The position numbers and the translations under genes were made by a program. Below are positions 6,151-8,403 of a stretch of 8,403 bases of DNA, in pieces. The notes under the pieces were generated by a model, which had not been told where the DNA came from, searched no databases, and was given only the letters and a program-made list of their open reading frames with translations. The first letter of the stretch is position 1, and each line of letters opens with the position of its first letter. Origin of the DNA: Bacteroidota bacterium (GTDB lineage Bacteria > Bacteroidota > Bacteroidia > Flavobacteriales > Weeksellaceae); NCBI GenBank assembly GCA_023419095.1, contig JAEZYN010000015.1:1-8403 (forward strand). Reading direction: 5' to 3'.

Positions 6151-6602
6151 AATTAAGCCTGCTTACACACGGTGAAGAAACGCTGATGCAGATTATGTGG
6201 AAACTTAAATCGGCGCCGCTGAAGGAAGTTTTGCCAGCATATCCCGAACCGAAACCGCATCAGAATACTGTTTCCACTTTTCTAAAAATTCTGACCGAAA
6301 AAGAATTTCTGTCTGTGGTGAAAGAAGGCCGAAATTTCAGGTATGAAGTGGCTGTTCCGCGTGAATGTTACCGGCTGTTTTTGCTGAAAAATCTTTTAAG
6401 CGGTTATTTCGAAGACTCTGGTGAAACGCTCATCAGGGTATTAAGAGAAAATCAACTTTCCAACACAGAAGATTTACCTGTACCGAAAAAACAAACTTTG
6501 AAAGAGGAAGACAGCATGGTGAGCGATTTTATAAACGAGATCACCTCCAGGAAAAAGCAGGGCAAAAAAGACAAAAAGAAAAAGAAGAAAAAAACCAAAT
6601 AA
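6147..6602 (+). CDS. BlaI/MecI/CopY-family winged-helix regulator with lysine-rich tail
   Basis: The 151-residue cytoplasmic protein begins with the family pattern LTHGEETLMQIMW (6-18). The recognition-helix segment NTVSTFLKILTEKEFL lies at 40-55, followed by a wing at GRNFRYEV (61-68) and then a helical dimerisation region to about 105. Relatives such as BlaI and MecI bind DNA as dimers, repress their operons, and are cleaved after a membrane M56 protease (BlaR1/MecR1) senses a signal. No M56 gene is present here; the flanking genes encode other membrane proteins. The usual length is about 120-130 residues; the extra C-terminal part (about 106-151) is charged and ends in a run of Lys residues (about 136-151) encoded by repeated A tracts. 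The gene overlaps the PAP2-like gene by 4 bp and stops 10 bp before the DUF4153 gene. Target genes are unknown; self-regulation is the natural guess. Confidence 0.82.
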   Translation: MKLSLLTHGEETLMQIMWKLKSAPLKEVLPAYPEPKPHQNTVSTFLKILTEKEFLSVVKEGRNFRYEVAVPRECYRLFLLKNLLSGYFEDSGETLIRVLRENQLSNTEDLPVPKKQTLKEEDSMVSDFINEITSRKKQGKKDKKKKKKKTK

Positions 6603-6612
6603 CTCCCACGAA

Positions 6613-8388
6613 ATGCTCACCAAGTTTAAAGATTCTTTTTCCAAAACAGGTCTTGCTTTGCAGGAATTTCCGATGATGCTTGTGATGGCATTTTTAGCCG
6701 CGGGGTCACTGATGTGCTTTGCGGAACTTGATTTTGGTACGCGGCCGGCCAACTTCTTTTTTGTAAAGTTCGCGCTTGTATCTGTTTTGGGAATTTCACT
6801 CATGTTCGCGCTGAATATGCTTGCGCAGAGAATTGGTAAAAGAACACTGCTGGAAGTCGGCGGCGTCGTTTTTCTGGTGTTTTTCTATTTTATTTTACCT
6901 CAAAAAGAAGAAGATTTCACAGAAAAATATGCGTTCCTTATTATTCCGACTTTTTTGCTTTCTCATCTTTTCGTGTCTTTCTCGGCATTTTTAGGCAAAA
7001 AAAGGGAAATTAATTTCTGGCAGTACAACAAAAATCTATTTATCAATATTTTCCTCACCGGCATCTTCACGGCCGTGCTGACGGGAGGCGTTGAACTTGC
7101 CGTACTTGCAGTGGATAAACTTTTCGATTTTAATTTTAACGAACATCTTTACCTTCAGATTTTTTATCTGCTCAGTATTTTTGGCAGCGCGTTTATTTTT
7201 TCGCTTTTCAGCCAGGGCGGCCTGCGCAGCCTGGAAAAGGACGGAAGTTATCCCGTTATTTTGAAGTTTTTTACGCAGTACATTCTCATTCCATTGCTAA
7301 ACATTTATGTCGCAATACTTTATGTCTACGCCGCGAAGATCGTCATTAGGTGGGAACTTCCGCGTGGCTGGGTTTCTTACCTGATTCTCGCCTATTCCGT
7401 TGTTGGTATTTTTGCACTGCTGCTCGTGCATCCGTTAAAGCAAAATTCCGCTAAATCGTGGGTCAGGCTGTTTTCGAGGATTTTTTATTTTTCCCTCACA
7501 CCACTTCTGGTCCTTCTGTTTATCGCCATTTTCACGCGGATTCTTGAATATGGCTACACAGAGCCGCGTTATTTTGTGCTTGTGCTGGCTGTGTGGCTCA
7601 CTACGGTGGTTTTATATTTTATTTTCGCGCCGAGACCTACGATCAAATACATTCCGGTAAGCCTTTTTGTGTTTGGAATTTTCTCGCTTACATTTCCATA
7701 TTTAAACACATTTTCAGTTTCAAAACGGAGCCAGCGCACGGAACTTTCGAAAATATTAGTTGAAAACAAACTTCTTGAAAATCAAAAAATTGATTTTAAT
7801 TTAAAAGTTACGGACAGCATTGCGGATGAAATTTCAGATAAATTTATATATCTGGCGCAGCGCGGAGATTCAGCTTTTCTGACCGGTTTTTTAAATGAGA
7901 AAGACCGCAAAATAATTTTTAATAATAAAGAAAATTTACAATACTCGGGGAAAGTACGCACCCGGTTCAGCAACGTCATAAACACCAGGTCTGCCGAACG
8001 CATGAACACGCTCGAAATTTATTCCGAAAATAAAATGCGGAACATTTCCGGCTTCGAATACATGCTGCGTTTTGAAGATTTCTACAAAGAAACGCGTGTG
8101 AATATCGGAAATGACAGCTTTCATATTGAAAATATCTCAGATTTCCGCCGGCCCACATTAAAAATAACGCTTAATAACAAAGAAATCTGGAACCTGATGC
8201 CGTTCATTGAAGGACAAATAGCAGAAGCAAACCAGCGTACGGGCCGGATCGGAACACCTGAAATCTCCACCGAGAAGGAGTTGGGAAATTATAAGGTAAA
8301 AGTCTATTTGAACAGTATCACAGCCGAAAACCTTCGCGAACGGCGAATTTATTTTAATGGCGGCTACATCCTGATTGGGAAAAAGTAG
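6613..8388 (+). CDS. DUF4153 domain-containing polytopic membrane protein
   Basis: The 591-residue protein has about 11 predicted membrane helices, near 19-38, 48-70, 79-96, 106-127, 142-167, 180-200, 221-244, 253-274, 291-312, 319-338 and 346-366. A soluble C-terminal region of about 220 residues (371-591) follows, rich in beta-prone segments. The segment ending the ninth helix, TRILEYGYTEPRYFVLVLAVWL (308-329), with its conserved GYTEPRY, is the feature by which I recognise DUF4153. The family has no established biochemical function. With an odd number of helices the C-terminal region would lie on the opposite side from the N-terminus; if the N-terminus is cytoplasmic, this places it in the periplasm. 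The gene follows the BlaI-like regulator by 10 bp, implying one transcript. No terminator is visible in the last 15 bases of the window. A sensor, transporter or envelope-assembly role are all open. Confidence 0.78.
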   Translation: MLTKFKDSFSKTGLALQEFPMMLVMAFLAAGSLMCFAELDFGTRPANFFFVKFALVSVLGISLMFALNMLAQRIGKRTLLEVGGVVFLVFFYFILPQKEEDFTEKYAFLIIPTFLLSHLFVSFSAFLGKKREINFWQYNKNLFINIFLTGIFTAVLTGGVELAVLAVDKLFDFNFNEHLYLQIFYLLSIFGSAFIFSLFSQGGLRSLEKDGSYPVILKFFTQYILIPLLNIYVAILYVYAAKIVIRWELPRGWVSYLILAYSVVGIFALLLVHPLKQNSAKSWVRLFSRIFYFSLTPLLVLLFIAIFTRILEYGYTEPRYFVLVLAVWLTTVVLYFIFAPRPTIKYIPVSLFVFGIFSLTFPYLNTFSVSKRSQRTELSKILVENKLLENQKIDFNLKVTDSIADEISDKFIYLAQRGDSAFLTGFLNEKDRKIIFNNKENLQYSGKVRTRFSNVINTRSAERMNTLEIYSENKMRNISGFEYMLRFEDFYKETRVNIGNDSFHIENISDFRRPTLKITLNNKEIWNLMPFIEGQIAEANQRTGRIGTPEISTEKELGNYKVKVYLNSITAENLRERRIYFNGGYILIGKK

Positions 8389-8403
8389 TACATTTTAAAT
8401 ACA

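Noticed and set aside
6474..6803. A 109-codon minus-strand frame across the regulator/DUF4153 junction
   Set aside because: Its Phe/Leu-rich stretch is the antisense of the lysine-rich tail. No family resemblance and no promoter.
7569..8158. Several minus-strand frames opposite the DUF4153 soluble region
   Set aside because: They overlap each other and a continuous 591-codon gene; composition fits shadows.
1..8403. Mobile element, CRISPR, tRNA or defence-system signature
   Set aside because: No transposase, integrase, regularly spaced repeats, tRNA-like folds or recognisable defence genes are visible on either strand; RadC alone is not evidence of a mobile element.

Overview
The window looks like an ordinary chromosomal stretch of a Bacteroidota bacterium, most likely a flavobacterium of the Chryseobacterium/Weeksellaceae type. 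The reasons are three perfect TAnnTTTG -7 promoter elements, mostly weak or absent Shine-Dalgarno sites, a DUF4153 membrane protein, and a pdhA-E2 gene pair without the E1-beta gene beside it. This placement comes from recollection of family and gene-order patterns, not from a search. I see no insertion sequence, phage gene, CRISPR array, tRNA or rRNA, and no gene-free stretch longer than about 110 bp.

Left part (1-2594, minus strand). A likely four-gene operon runs from right to left: a LolD-type ABC ATPase, a RadC-family protein, a FemAB-like/GNAT-fold acyltransferase, and the first 96 codons of a polysaccharide deacetylase that continues beyond the window's left edge. Gaps are 44 bp, a 4-bp ATGA overlap, and 20 bp. 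A promoter lies almost on top of the lolD start codon. The first and last two products point to envelope work; RadC is the odd one out.

Middle part (2616-5476, minus strand). This is a pyruvate dehydrogenase operon: E1-alpha (pdhA), then a two-lipoyl-domain E2 acetyltransferase, closed by a clear intrinsic terminator that abuts the lolD promoter. E1-beta and E3 are not in the window. A near-perfect inverted repeat sits in the spacer between the two genes.

Right part (5461-8388, plus strand). Transcribed divergently from pdhA, a tightly packed three-gene unit encodes a PAP2-like membrane phosphatase with altered motifs, a BlaI/MecI-type winged-helix regulator with a lysine-rich tail, and an 11-helix DUF4153 membrane protein with a roughly 220-residue soluble C-terminal region. 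The first two overlap by 4 bp and the last two are 10 bp apart. No BlaR1/M56 sensor protease accompanies the regulator.

The part most worth a second look is this right-hand unit. The repressor-like gene is wired between two uncharacterised membrane proteins. The A-rich end of the regulator gene also lies so that loss of a single A would join it in frame to the DUF4153 gene. Everything else is recognisable housekeeping or envelope biology.
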